Assembly: GCF_000775915.1 (NCBI RefSeq)
Contig: NZ_BBLT01000009.1
Location: 62,001-126,000, forward strand
Length of the DNA: 64,000 nt
Source of the DNA: Sporocytophaga myxococcoides
GTDB lineage: Bacteria; Bacteroidota; Bacteroidia; Cytophagales; Cytophagaceae
Direction: 5' to 3'
The number at the start of each line of letters is the position of its first letter. Positions within the stretch are counted from its first letter, which is position 1. The notes beneath the pieces were generated by a model. It did no database searches. It was given only the letters and a program-made list of their open reading frames with translations, and was not told where the DNA came from. A program made the position numbers and the translations under genes. Shown here in pieces: positions 9,931 through 18,997 of this stretch.

Positions 9931-11188
9931 ATTAAGTACCTTCCTGGCCATTTTTTTTATTTCTTTTGCTGCAGTTTGTCAAAATCATTCTGAGGACACC
10001 CAATATCTCAATAAATTGTCCGAATCCACTTTGGAAAGATCGGTTAATTTTTCATGGAACGGAGGCAATTTATCAGATGCTTTGAATAAAATCAATGCGG
10101 AAAACTCCATAAAATTTTCATTTTCGAACAGCAGTATTGCTGATATTATGATTTCTCCCTGCAACTATAATGATATAAAACTCTTTGATCTGTTTTCTGT
10201 CATATTTAAAAACACAGGGTTTAATTATGTCCTCATCGGGAGAATAGTTGCTGTATACAAAGATGAATCAAACTCACGTGAATCATCGGTACTTTCTGAT
10301 TCCACTGAGGTAAAAATAACCGAACAAAACGAAAAGCTTAAGCCTATATATTCTTCATCATATTCAACTATGCTTTCCAGGAAAGATAGAATAATTCTTA
10401 ATCGAATATACAGAAAAGAATTACGATGGTCTGCTCGCTATCACAGGCAGAAGAAATCTATTGATTCGGATACATTAAATAAAAGAGAGAAAAATCCTCC
10501 TTCATACAAGCAGGAGAATTTGAGATATTTCGTAGCAATCGACTTAGGTTTACAGAAAAATTATCTGAAATACAAAAGTAATTCTCAGCTTAATTGGAAG
10601 GAAGACCTGGACTGGAATAACAGGTCGGAAAACAACATACTTCCAACATTCCTTTTCGGTATATCTATAAAAGGATTTATGTTCGGAACAGGATTAAGAA
10701 TTCAGAAAGTTACAATTCAGAATTCATTCAGAGACTTAAAAAAAGGACCATCTAAAACACCACCTTCTTCTCCTTCACCCTTTGAAAGCACTAATGTATT
10801 TGTTACAGAAAGGTATTCCTTCTTTTCTATTCCGGTTTCTTTTATGTACAGCAAATTCAGGAAGAATCTTTGGGGAGGCATTGGAGGTGGAGTTTGCTTT
10901 AATTTTATCAGTGGAAATGAGTCCATGAAAAACAAACTTAAAAAATATTACAACGACTCTACTGGAACAAAGGATTATTCTGACAATTTCAAAAACTTGA
11001 CAACTTCATTATTCGCAGATATTTCAATTGGCTATAAATTGAAAAATAACATTGTCCTCACAGGAGGATTAACATATATGCATTCTTTAAATCCTATATA
11101 TGAAAATTCACTTTTTAAATTAAATATTAATTCAATGGTTTACAGAGTTGGATTATATTATAGATTTAATATTTATGGAAAACGGTAA
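9896..11188 (+). CDS. STN-domain protein with barrel-like C-terminus
   Basis: A 430-residue protein starting inside the end of the FecR gene. A signal peptide (STFLAIFFISFAAVCQ) is followed by a secretin/TonB short N-terminal (STN) domain: NLSDALNKINAENSIKFSF, LFDLFSVIFKNTGFNYVLI. Residues about 150-200 are charged linker. The C-terminal half has amphipathic strands and a terminal aromatic pattern (YRVGLYYRFNIYG), suggesting an outer-membrane barrel. STN domains usually front TonB-dependent receptors that signal to FecR. Here no large receptor follows, so this short protein may itself be the sensor or target of the sigma/FecR pair (inference). Confidence 0.75.
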   Translation: MRFIFLEKVVNKLSTFLAIFFISFAAVCQNHSEDTQYLNKLSESTLERSVNFSWNGGNLSDALNKINAENSIKFSFSNSSIADIMISPCNYNDIKLFDLFSVIFKNTGFNYVLIGRIVAVYKDESNSRESSVLSDSTEVKITEQNEKLKPIYSSSYSTMLSRKDRIILNRIYRKELRWSARYHRQKKSIDSDTLNKREKNPPSYKQENLRYFVAIDLGLQKNYLKYKSNSQLNWKEDLDWNNRSENNILPTFLFGISIKGFMFGTGLRIQKVTIQNSFRDLKKGPSKTPPSSPSPFESTNVFVTERYSFFSIPVSFMYSKFRKNLWGGIGGGVCFNFISGNESMKNKLKKYYNDSTGTKDYSDNFKNLTTSLFADISIGYKLKNNIVLTGGLTYMHSLNPIYENSLFKLNINSMVYRVGLYYRFNIYGKR

Positions 11189-11285
11189 AAGGATAAATAT
11201 GTAATAAGCTTTTTCTACCCTTCTACTCTTTATATCCAACTAAAGTTCCTTACAGCTATTCTTTATTTCAAATCAATTAAGATTA

Positions 11286-11293
11286 TATCTTTG
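11286..11293 (+). promoter_or_regulatory. candidate -7 element for lgt (TATCTTTG)
   Basis: TATCTTTG is a perfect match to TAnnTTTG, 53 bases upstream of the lgt start codon in a non-coding gap. The -33 part is not obvious. Confidence 0.5.
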
Positions 11294-11345
11294 ATAAGAA
11301 CTAAAATATAGCTAATTAGCCATCTTTATCATTACTTTTTCTTTT

Positions 11346-12176
11346 ATGCTTTTAGATTATATAATTTGGAATCCTAATCCTGACATCTTTACTATTCCCG
11401 GAATCGACTGGCCCTTGAGATGGTATGGAGTCACATGGCTATTAGGATTTCTTCTAAGCCAACAGATTATGTTCCATTTTTTCAGGAAGGATAACAAGCC
11501 TGAGGAGGATGTTGAATCATTGACCATATATATTTTTATTTCAAGCATTATCGGTGCGAGATTCGGGCATTTCCTGTTTTATGAACCATATGCATTTATA
11601 GAAAATCCACTTCAGATTATCCTGCCTCCATATGCTGGACTTGCGAGTCATGGCGGTGCTGCCGGAATTTTAACCGGTCTGTACCTTTTCTGCAAGAACA
11701 AAAATTATAATTACCTCTGGATGCTTGACAGGCTTGTAATTGTAGTTGCACTGACAGGTGGATGCATTCGTATGGGAAATCTTATTAATTCAGAAATAAC
11801 AGGAAAACCTACTGATGTTCCTTGGGCATTTATATTCAAGCAGGTAGATAACATACCCAGACATCCTGGTCAATTGTATGAAGCAATCTTTTGCTTTATC
11901 CTCTTTCTGATATTGTTTTTTATCTGGAAGAACCGACGTCATGAAATGTACAACGGAATGATTTTCGGTATTTTCCTGATTGCCCTATTTGGGCAAAGGT
12001 TTTTGGTTGAATTTCTAAAAGAAAATCAGGAAACGTTTGAAGACAGTTTAAGTCTTAATATGGGACAAATATTAAGTATTCCTCTGGTTCTGGCTGGATT
12101 TTATGTTTTATGTCATACCTTCAAAAAAAAGGAAAGAAATTCAACATTCAAAAATAATGAAACACCTTCAAATTAA
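11346..12176 (+). CDS. lgt: prolipoprotein diacylglyceryl transferase
   Basis: A 276-residue integral membrane enzyme of normal Lgt length. It transfers diacylglycerol from phosphatidylglycerol to the lipobox cysteine of prolipoproteins, the first step of lipoprotein maturation. Family marks are PLRWYGVTWLLGF near residue 24, the conserved Arg segment IIGARFGHFLFYEP, GLASHGGAAGI, the signature-like CIRMGNLINSEITGKPT, and RHPGQLYEAIFCF. Several hydrophobic helices are evident. It is a single gene with its own promoter-like sequence and is not obviously co-transcribed with the next gene. Confidence 0.96.
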   Translation: MLLDYIIWNPNPDIFTIPGIDWPLRWYGVTWLLGFLLSQQIMFHFFRKDNKPEEDVESLTIYIFISSIIGARFGHFLFYEPYAFIENPLQIILPPYAGLASHGGAAGILTGLYLFCKNKNYNYLWMLDRLVIVVALTGGCIRMGNLINSEITGKPTDVPWAFIFKQVDNIPRHPGQLYEAIFCFILFLILFFIWKNRRHEMYNGMIFGIFLIALFGQRFLVEFLKENQETFEDSLSLNMGQILSIPLVLAGFYVLCHTFKKKERNSTFKNNETPSN

Positions 12177-12295
12177 ACAACTAATATTCAGACCATTTTA
12201 ATAAGTTCATCCTTATTAAAAATTAATTTCTCCCTTATATAGCTAAACAATCCCCATACTCCTTCTGTTCTTTTTTAACATTCATAACCAAAGCA

Positions 12296-13366
12296 ATGAA
12301 GAAAAAGAAATTGTATTTGAAGATCGGCGTGATACTGCTTGGAATATTGGTTGCATTCAGATTGGCGCTTCCTTACATTGTTTTAAAATATGTAAATAAT
12401 ACACTTTCTGAGCTTAATGGATATAAGGGACATGTTGAAAACATTGACATTCATCTTATAAGAGGAGCATATACCATTCACCACCTCAATATAGAGAAGA
12501 CAGAAGGCAAATCATACGTCCCTTTTTTTCTTGCAAAAAAAACTGACCTTTCAATACAGTGGAAAGCTCTGTTTAAAGGAGCATTAGTCGGAGAAGTAAT
12601 CATTTATAACAGTGCACTCAATTTTGTAAATGGTTCCAAAGGAACAAGTCAAAACGGTGGGAACAATGACTGGAGAGAACCTGTAAAGAAATTATTCCCG
12701 CTAAAAATTAACCGTTTTGAAGTATTAAATGGTGAAATCCACTATAGAGATTACTCTGCCAGTCCTGATATCAATTTATACCTGCAGTCTGTACATACAG
12801 TTGCCAATAACCTTACCAACAGCGAAAAGCTTTCCAAGACGCTTGTGGCAAATATAACAGCAACAGGCAAAGTTATGAAAACAGGTCATTTCAGTTTTAC
12901 TTTAGAATTTGATCCTTATGCAGATAGTCCGTATTTCAACATGGATGCAAAAATGGAAAAACTTCCTGCAACAGAATTAAACGATTTTTTTAAAGCCTAT
13001 GGTAACTTTGATGTTCAGGAAGGCACAGTCGGTCTTTATATAGAAGCTGCAGGTAAAGACGGAGGTATTAAAGGATATGTAAAACCCCTTATTGAAAATC
13101 TGAATGTACTAAAACCAAAGGAAGAAAAGCCAGGACCTCTTCGATTCTTATATGAAGCAGCGATTGAGGGATTAGCTGAGATATTTAAAAACCATCCCAA
13201 AGATCGCGTAGCAACCAAAGTTCCTTTTTCCGGTCAACTAAAAAATCCGGATATTCAGATCTGGCCTGTTATAAGTAATCTTATCAGCAATGCCTTTATT
13301 GAAGTATTATTGCCCAATATAGACAATACCATTAACATGAAAGATACTGAAAAACAGAAAAAATAA
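12296..13366 (+). CDS. DUF748/AsmA-like envelope protein
   Basis: A 356-residue protein with one N-terminal membrane helix (IGVILLGILVAFRLALPYIV) and a periplasmic beta-rich body. The pattern YVNNTLSELNGYKGHVENIDIHL with IRGAYTIHHLNIEK is typical of DUF748 proteins, relatives of AsmA/TamB-like envelope proteins. The C-terminal part includes RVATKVPFSGQLKNPDIQIW, also usual in this family. Function is probably linked to outer membrane lipid or envelope homeostasis, but no precise role can be read from sequence. It stands alone between lgt and a DUF4126-like gene. Confidence 0.82.
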   Translation: MKKKKLYLKIGVILLGILVAFRLALPYIVLKYVNNTLSELNGYKGHVENIDIHLIRGAYTIHHLNIEKTEGKSYVPFFLAKKTDLSIQWKALFKGALVGEVIIYNSALNFVNGSKGTSQNGGNNDWREPVKKLFPLKINRFEVLNGEIHYRDYSASPDINLYLQSVHTVANNLTNSEKLSKTLVANITATGKVMKTGHFSFTLEFDPYADSPYFNMDAKMEKLPATELNDFFKAYGNFDVQEGTVGLYIEAAGKDGGIKGYVKPLIENLNVLKPKEEKPGPLRFLYEAAIEGLAEIFKNHPKDRVATKVPFSGQLKNPDIQIWPVISNLISNAFIEVLLPNIDNTINMKDTEKQKK

Positions 13367-13477
13367 GAGTTGGAGTATTGGTACCAAACATCAATATCCA
13401 TTAAAAAACTTTAATTTTTCAGTTCATGTTAAAAGAATAGAGTAGATGAATTGATTAATTATCGGCTAAGAGAATTT

Positions 13478-13960
13478 ATGAAAAGGAATAAAAAAAAAGC
13501 AATAAAACTAGCTTTGGGACTCGGTGCAATTGCAGGAATGAGAGCTACATTTGCCCCCTCTCTGGCATCACACCTTTTGACTAAAAAATCATTCAGAGGC
13601 TCTTTAAATTCTGGTCTGGCATTTCTTCAATTACCAGCCAGCAATGTTATTACCAAAATTATAAGTGCTGGAGAAATTGTAGGGGATAAATTACCATCTA
13701 CACCTAATAGAACATCTGCCCCTCAGTTAATAACAAGAATTATCTCCGGGGCATTAGTAGGCGCTACAATATTTCAGGCATATAAACAAAAAAGATCAAC
13801 CGGATTGCTGCTTGGTGGACTATCAGCATTAGCAATGACTTACGCCAGCTTTTATGCGAGGAAATATTTTGCAGAAGGTTATAAAATTGAAGATACTATA
13901 ATTGGAGGTATAGAAGATACGATTGCAATAGGCACAGGAGCACGACTGATTAACTCTTAG
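13478..13960 (+). CDS. DUF4126-like membrane protein
   Basis: About 160 residues from the preferred ATG at 13478 (MKRNKKKAIKLALGLG); a TTG at 13451 would add nine residues. Hydrophobic and Gly/Ala-rich, with AIAGMRATFAPSLASHLL near the start, ITKIISAGEIVGDKLPSTPNRT and a C-terminal GGIEDTIAIGTG. These match the general plan of the small DUF4126 membrane family (GMR.a..P motif, several short helices). No enzymatic motif is seen and the function is unknown. Confidence 0.72.
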   Translation: MKRNKKKAIKLALGLGAIAGMRATFAPSLASHLLTKKSFRGSLNSGLAFLQLPASNVITKIISAGEIVGDKLPSTPNRTSAPQLITRIISGALVGATIFQAYKQKRSTGLLLGGLSALAMTYASFYARKYFAEGYKIEDTIIGGIEDTIAIGTGARLINS

Positions 13961-14154
13961 GAATCAGTCCTCCCCCTTCCTTATTATTCAATTTTTAAAG
14001 AGTTTTTTAAATCTTATTTTTTTCAGAAATTCACAAAGGAATTTGCAATCAGGCCATTTATTAATTCTTTTTTAATTTTAGTTAAATAATTTTATCCTTC
14101 CATTAAGAATTTCGTTACTGACTAAACAATAAAAATTCAATCGGTTCAAAAAGC

Positions 14155-15123
14155 ATGAAAAAGTCGTTACTTATTCCCTTACTATCACTGTTTTTACTGG
14201 CCTGTAAATCAGGGAATGCCCCAGAACAAAACCTATCAGTAAACAATGAGGGTAAGGCAGATGACGCTATCGGGAGTGCGAATAGCATTAGTATACCTAT
14301 CCAGCGCATTACCTCTGTGCCAATGCCGGATGTAGTAACATTTGCAGGAGAAACTATTCCCATTCAAAGAACCGATGTAAGAGAAGCCTTAGAGTATGAA
14401 CTGATGGTAAACACATTTCGTCAGACTCACACTCTGCTCGTTATCAAGAATGTAGAACGATGGAGACCATTTGTAACTGAAATTCTTCAAAAATCCGGAG
14501 TACACCCTGATTTTCTGTACCTTGCTGTAATAGAAAGTGAGTTTAACAATAATGCTGCCTCCTATGCAGGAGCAATGGGGATGTGGCAGATTATGGAAAA
14601 AACAGCCAAGGATTATGATCTCAAAATGAATCAGGATGTCGATATGAGGAGAGATCCTAAACTTGCTACAGAAGCCGCCTGCAAATATTTAAAATGGGCC
14701 TATTCCAATCTTAATAACTGGGTACTTACTGCTGCCTCCTATAATGTGGGAATGAAAGGTATCAAAAACAGGCTGAAAAGTCAGAAAGTTGATAATTTCT
14801 TTGACCTGCACCTCAATTCAGAAACCTCAAGATATGTCTATCGGATACTTGCTTTAAAACTAATTCTGGAAAATCCTGAAACTTATGGATATTTTGTTCC
14901 TCATACTGAAAAATATGAGCCATTTCAATTCTATACCATTACAGTTAACAATGATATAGATAACCTTGTAGATTTTGCCAAAAAGAACAACACAACCTAC
15001 AAAGAACTGAGACAATTAAATCCATGGTTTAACAATACCGATAATTTTAAACTTAGGATTAAGAAAAAAGAAAGCTATGAAATAAGAATTCCTCAACAGA
15101 AGATAGTTCAAGGCAAACAATAA
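14155..15123 (+). CDS. lytic transglycosylase lipoprotein (MltD-like)
   Basis: A 322-residue putative lipoprotein with signal KSLLIPLLSLFLLAC (Cys about 17). The catalytic SLT domain shows LYLAVIESEFNNNAASYAGA, where the Glu of ESEF is the expected general acid, then GMWQIMEKTAKDYDL, ATEAACKYLKW and AASYNVGMKGIKNRL. This is the GH23-type muramidase fold that cleaves peptidoglycan to 1,6-anhydro products. The C-terminal segment (YTITVNNDIDNLVDFAKKNN, ELRQLNPWF) resembles a LysM module. It is single, followed by a strong terminator at 15138-15180. Confidence 0.92.
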   Translation: MKKSLLIPLLSLFLLACKSGNAPEQNLSVNNEGKADDAIGSANSISIPIQRITSVPMPDVVTFAGETIPIQRTDVREALEYELMVNTFRQTHTLLVIKNVERWRPFVTEILQKSGVHPDFLYLAVIESEFNNNAASYAGAMGMWQIMEKTAKDYDLKMNQDVDMRRDPKLATEAACKYLKWAYSNLNNWVLTAASYNVGMKGIKNRLKSQKVDNFFDLHLNSETSRYVYRILALKLILENPETYGYFVPHTEKYEPFQFYTITVNNDIDNLVDFAKKNNTTYKELRQLNPWFNNTDNFKLRIKKKESYEIRIPQQKIVQGKQ

Positions 15124-15137
15124 TATGATTGTAATTT

Positions 15138-15180
15138 GTGGTTCTGTGGATTTCTGAATACGAGGAATCCACAAAACCAC
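15138..15180 (+). terminator. hairpin terminator after the lytic transglycosylase
   Basis: Inverted repeat GTGGTTCTGTGGATT / AATCCACAAAACCAC with one mismatched pair, loop of 13, followed by a T-rich tract at about 15184-15193. It starts 15 bases after the stop codon. Confidence 0.75.
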
Positions 15181-15311
15181 TCTGTTATTTTTTCATTTAA
15201 TTTGTAGTCCGGTTACCGGTCCTTCCAATTTCAACTTCCCTAAGTATCAAATGCTGACAAAAATCATCTTTCAGGGTAACTTATGTCATTATTAATCTTA
15301 TAGAGCTAGAA

Positions 15312-15319
15312 TACATTTG
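15312..15319 (+). promoter_or_regulatory. candidate -7 element (TACATTTG)
   Basis: A perfect TAnnTTTG match 25 bases upstream of the preferred ATG at 15344. It supports that ATG over the TTG at 15317, which would lie inside the promoter. Confidence 0.5.
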
Positions 15320-15343
15320 TATTATAAACATAAACAAAAACTT

Positions 15344-15700
15344 ATGGGAACTATAACAAAATCATATACCAGTCAGATTTTAACCAATGATGCAAATGTT
15401 TCTACCTGGTCAAAAATAGAGAAATGGTGTGATTCTCTTGAAAATTACAGATTCCCCATTGCCGGGGCACTTATAATCATTCAGGGTTGTATTGTTGCGC
15501 CTCCGTTATTGTTATTAATAGCTTATTTTAATGCTGCATTTTCTGACATAAGTGTGCTTATATTCGCTTTGTTTACATTTGCAGTGCTTGTAAGCAATAT
15601 TTCAATCTTACCAATGCGGTATATAGTGGGAGTTTTTACTCTTAACCTCCTTGTAAGTATTGCCATTGCTGTGATACATCTTATTCCGCTGCTACAATAA
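15344..15700 (+). CDS. small membrane protein of unknown function
   Basis: 118 residues from the ATG at 15344. After a polar N-terminus (residues 1-40) there are three hydrophobic stretches: FPIAGALIIIQGCIVAPPLL, LLIAYFNAAFSDISVLIFAL and VGVFTLNLLVSIAIAVIHLI. I do not recognise a family. A promoter-like TACATTTG is just upstream, and imperfect repeats plus a terminator lie downstream, so it is probably a monocistronic gene. Confidence 0.6.
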   Translation: MGTITKSYTSQILTNDANVSTWSKIEKWCDSLENYRFPIAGALIIIQGCIVAPPLLLLIAYFNAAFSDISVLIFALFTFAVLVSNISILPMRYIVGVFTLNLLVSIAIAVIHLIPLLQ

Positions 15701-15792
15701 TTAGCAACGGAATAGAGCAACAGCAAGAGCACTTTAAAAACATTGTGTTGCTGTTGAGCCTCTGATACATTAATTATAATTGTTGAATAAAT

Positions 15793-15826
15793 AAAAAAGA
15801 GACTGCTTTCATGTAGTCTCTTTTTT
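15793..15826. terminator. bidirectional hairpin terminator
   Basis: AAAAAAGAGACT paired with AGTCTCTTTTTT around a ten-base loop, with further T residues on the plus strand to 15828. The A and T runs on both sides allow it to end the plus-strand membrane protein transcript and the minus-strand kinase transcript. Confidence 0.8.
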
Positions 15827-15951
15827 TTACGGTTTTATTTTTAGTCTATTGTTAAAAATAATATTAGCAACAGTTTGAACAACAGCATGAGTACTTTGGA
15901 AGTTATGTTGCCCTTGCTATAAACTGTTGGTGTTGTTGTTCCTGCTTTCTA

Positions 15952-17802
15952 CTACCAGGAGAAGACAAATGTTGTCCCCTGTCCCATTTTACTTTGAATA
16001 CGAATGCTTCCATTCAGTTCCTCTTCAATGATTTTCTTCACAATAGCAAGACCAATACCTGTGCTGTCTTTTACCCTTTCATCTCTTAAAGTATTAAATA
16101 GGCCAAACACTCTTTCATGATATTCTTCAGGAATACCAGGTCCGTTATCTTCTACCTCAAAATAGCAATGCCCGTCAGATAGTTGTCCTCTTATAGTTAT
16201 TTTACATTTATCTTTATCATTGTATTTAACAGCATTGCTTATAAGGTTTGAAAAGATCTGTGTAAGTAGAATTTTAGATTCAAAAATTTCAAACTCCTCC
16301 ATTTCTATACGAATGTCAGCTGGCTTTTCTACTGTGAGAAATTCTAACTGGTCTGTTACCAACTGTTTAACATTAATAAATTCTTTTCTCACGGCCTGGT
16401 GTCCTATTCTTGAAAAATCAAGGACACCTTCGATGATTTCTGCCATCTTACAAACACGGCCCATCAGTAATTTAGTATATTCTGAAGCGTTATTGCCTCC
16501 GGACTTAAGATCATCTTCAATGAAGTTAATCATTGCAGCAATACTTTTTAACGGAGCTTTAAGGTCGTGAGAGACAACATATGCAAAGTTATCTAAAGCT
16601 TTATTGCTCTTTTCTAATGTAAGAAGAGTTCCCTCAAGTTCTCTCTTACTTTCTATCTCCTTGGTGATGTCCATAACGATACCTACATATCCCAGAGATG
16701 GCTCATGCTCATTGATAAGTGCCGCATTTACATCAACCCATTTTATCGTATTGTCTGCTGATACCAGTTTTATTTTTTTCTGAAAATTAGTATTGCTTGA
16801 GATTGCAGTATCCCATAATTGTAGTATTTCACTTTTTTCTTCTTCATGAACAATTTTATTCCAAAAGAACCCAAAAGTATCTGGCAAATCTAAACCTGTC
16901 AGACTTTGAAAAGCCCGGTTCGAATAAATACACTCCCCATTGGCATCGGTAAGGAATATCCCCAGAGGACTAGCATCATTCATAGCCTTGAATATTGTTT
17001 CACTATCCTTTAACCTTTTCTGGGCTGCTCTTTTTTGTGAGATATCACTTCCGATTATTAAAAAACCTGAAATTTCATTATGCTCATCTCGCACCGGTGA
17101 CACAGACAAGTGCAAAGGTACCTGAGAACCATCCTTTTTCCTCCAAAGCCATTCCTGCTCATTGACAATATTGTGTTGAGCGGATTTAAGGAAGTAATCA
17201 AATCCATAATTTACCGGCTGGCCAATTTTTGTTTCCAGCTCACGGCTTCTTTCTTCCAGTTCTGATTTACTGAAGAATAAAGTTGGTGTTATTTTTTCAG
17301 CAACATCTGCTGCCCTGTATCCAAGGATATTTTCAGCTGCACTATTGAAAGTTCTGATAATACCATTTTTCTCAAGAGATATGACGAGGTATCTTGAATT
17401 TTCGAGCAGAGTATTTCTGTAGTTGTTGATTTTTCTATAATGAGCATCTTTTTCCTTATCCTGAGTAATCTCTTTTCCTATCCCAAGAATAAGTCCTGAT
17501 TTAGTAAAGGTCTTCCAGCTTATCCACTTATAAGAACCGTCTTTAGCAAGGTATTTATTTTCCACATAAACATCAATGCCGGATTTATAAATTGCTTTTC
17601 CCACATGAAGGGCCATTTCCACATCATCTGGATGAATGAAATCTATTAATTGTCTGCCTTTAACTTCTTCGGGTGTCCAGCCCAAAATTTGTTTCCATGC
17701 AGAATTTGCCTGCATAAGCCGTCCTTTTTTCATTACCATCATAAGATCTGAGGATAAATTAAAGAATTCGGCTTCAATGAGGGTATCAAGTTCTAATTCC
17801 AT
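15952..17802 (-). CDS. multi-PAS sensor histidine kinase
   Basis: 616 residues, with no membrane segment seen, so probably cytosolic. Three PAS domains are suggested (MMVMKKGRLMQANSAWKQIL, VISLEKNGIIRTFNSAAENI, IFLTDANGECIYSNRAFQSL), with PAC-like stretches such as YKWISWKTFTKSG and VQVPLHLSVSPVRDE-type sequence between them. The kinase core follows: H-box VVSHDLKAPLKSIAAMINF, N-box FSNLISNAVKYNDK, G1 EVEDNGPGIPEEYHE and G2 DSTGIGLAIVKKIIEEE. No receiver gene is adjacent, so its partner is unknown. PAS domains may bind haem, flavin or small ligands; none can be assigned here. Confidence 0.92.
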   Translation of the reverse strand: MELELDTLIEAEFFNLSSDLMMVMKKGRLMQANSAWKQILGWTPEEVKGRQLIDFIHPDDVEMALHVGKAIYKSGIDVYVENKYLAKDGSYKWISWKTFTKSGLILGIGKEITQDKEKDAHYRKINNYRNTLLENSRYLVISLEKNGIIRTFNSAAENILGYRAADVAEKITPTLFFSKSELEERSRELETKIGQPVNYGFDYFLKSAQHNIVNEQEWLWRKKDGSQVPLHLSVSPVRDEHNEISGFLIIGSDISQKRAAQKRLKDSETIFKAMNDASPLGIFLTDANGECIYSNRAFQSLTGLDLPDTFGFFWNKIVHEEEKSEILQLWDTAISSNTNFQKKIKLVSADNTIKWVDVNAALINEHEPSLGYVGIVMDITKEIESKRELEGTLLTLEKSNKALDNFAYVVSHDLKAPLKSIAAMINFIEDDLKSGGNNASEYTKLLMGRVCKMAEIIEGVLDFSRIGHQAVRKEFINVKQLVTDQLEFLTVEKPADIRIEMEEFEIFESKILLTQIFSNLISNAVKYNDKDKCKITIRGQLSDGHCYFEVEDNGPGIPEEYHERVFGLFNTLRDERVKDSTGIGLAIVKKIIEEELNGSIRIQSKMGQGTTFVFSW

Positions 17803-18119
17803 AGGGTTTCCTGTTAGCTATAAGTACTGTACGAAGCATTCCAGTTTCAGTTTCTTACATTCTTCAAAAAAATGGATTTTTTCTAAAAGATAAGAATATA
17901 TTTCCACTTCATTATTAACGCATCCAATCCCCAATAAGACAAATAATTAAGTTCAAATAAAACCGAGAAATAATTCAGCTATTTTTTTTAAATATTTAAG
18001 ACTTTTCAAATAAAAGATAAATTTTAATATGAGATCTCTTTAAACAAAAAGTCTTATCTATTAGAGACATATTGCATGAATTATCCATGAGGTATTATAT
18101 TTATATGAATTTATATATC

Positions 18120-18989
18120 ATGAAAAAGTTTGTCTATCTCTCATCTATCATAATCCTGATTCTATTTTCCGGAGCAAAAGGTACTGAATCGAAATGGATC
18201 ACATTGCTGGATACAAATTTGTCAAAATGGGAAATGTATTTAAGCTTTCCCCATAAAGATGGCTACAAAGGACTAGCACCTGTAAATGAAAAGGGAGAAT
18301 TACTAAAGCCGATAGGGTATAATAAAAATGTCAATGATGTATTTACTGTTATTGAAGAAAATGGTGACCCTGTGCTAAGAATTTCAGGAGAAATATATGG
18401 ATGTGTTTACACTAAAGAATCATTTGAAAATTATCATCTCAAACTAAAAGTAAAATGGGGTACTAAAAAATGGGTTCCAAGATTAAATGAATCAAAGGAT
18501 TCAGGAATTCTGTATCATTCCCAGGGAGAATGCGGAGTAGATTACTGGAGATCGTGGATGTTGTCTCAGGAGTTTCAGATCATTGAACAAAGTATGGGGG
18601 ATTATTGGTGTATAGCCAATTCAAATATAGTTATTAAAGCATTGAAGGAATACGATAACCAATCTTACATTTATGCTCAGAAGGGAAAGTTAACTTCGTT
18701 CGGAGAGGGTACTATAGCCGGAAATTTTTGCAAAGCAGGAAGTAATAACGAGCTGCCTGGTAACAACTGGAATGAGCTGGAGCTGATTACTTATGGTGAC
18801 AAGAGTTTACATATCGTTAATGGTAAAGTGGTCATGGCCCTATCCAATTCATCCTATATGGATGGCATACTAAAGCCATTGACTAAAGGCAAAATACAGC
18901 TTCAAAGTGAAGCTGCTGAAGTCTTTTTTAAAGATATCAGAATAAAGCCAATAACAAAAATTCCTTCTGAATATGTTGGTTACTTTTAA
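18120..18989 (+). CDS. secreted DUF1080 (LamG-like) family protein
   Basis: About 289 residues from the ATG at 18120, which gives a normal signal peptide (MKKFVYLSSIIILILFSGAK). The mature part opens WITLLDTNLSKWEMYLSF and includes GDPVLRISGEIYGCVYTKE, ENYHLKLKVKWG and SKDSGILYHSQGECG, the usual DUF1080 marks. This concanavalin/LamG-like family includes 3-keto-glycoside hydrolases. Substrate and activity cannot be told from sequence. It is convergent with the TolC-like gene (8-base gap), and no terminator is visible between them. Confidence 0.85.
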   Translation: MKKFVYLSSIIILILFSGAKGTESKWITLLDTNLSKWEMYLSFPHKDGYKGLAPVNEKGELLKPIGYNKNVNDVFTVIEENGDPVLRISGEIYGCVYTKESFENYHLKLKVKWGTKKWVPRLNESKDSGILYHSQGECGVDYWRSWMLSQEFQIIEQSMGDYWCIANSNIVIKALKEYDNQSYIYAQKGKLTSFGEGTIAGNFCKAGSNNELPGNNWNELELITYGDKSLHIVNGKVVMALSNSSYMDGILKPLTKGKIQLQSEAAEVFFKDIRIKPITKIPSEYVGYF

Positions 18990-18997
18990 GAAACAGA

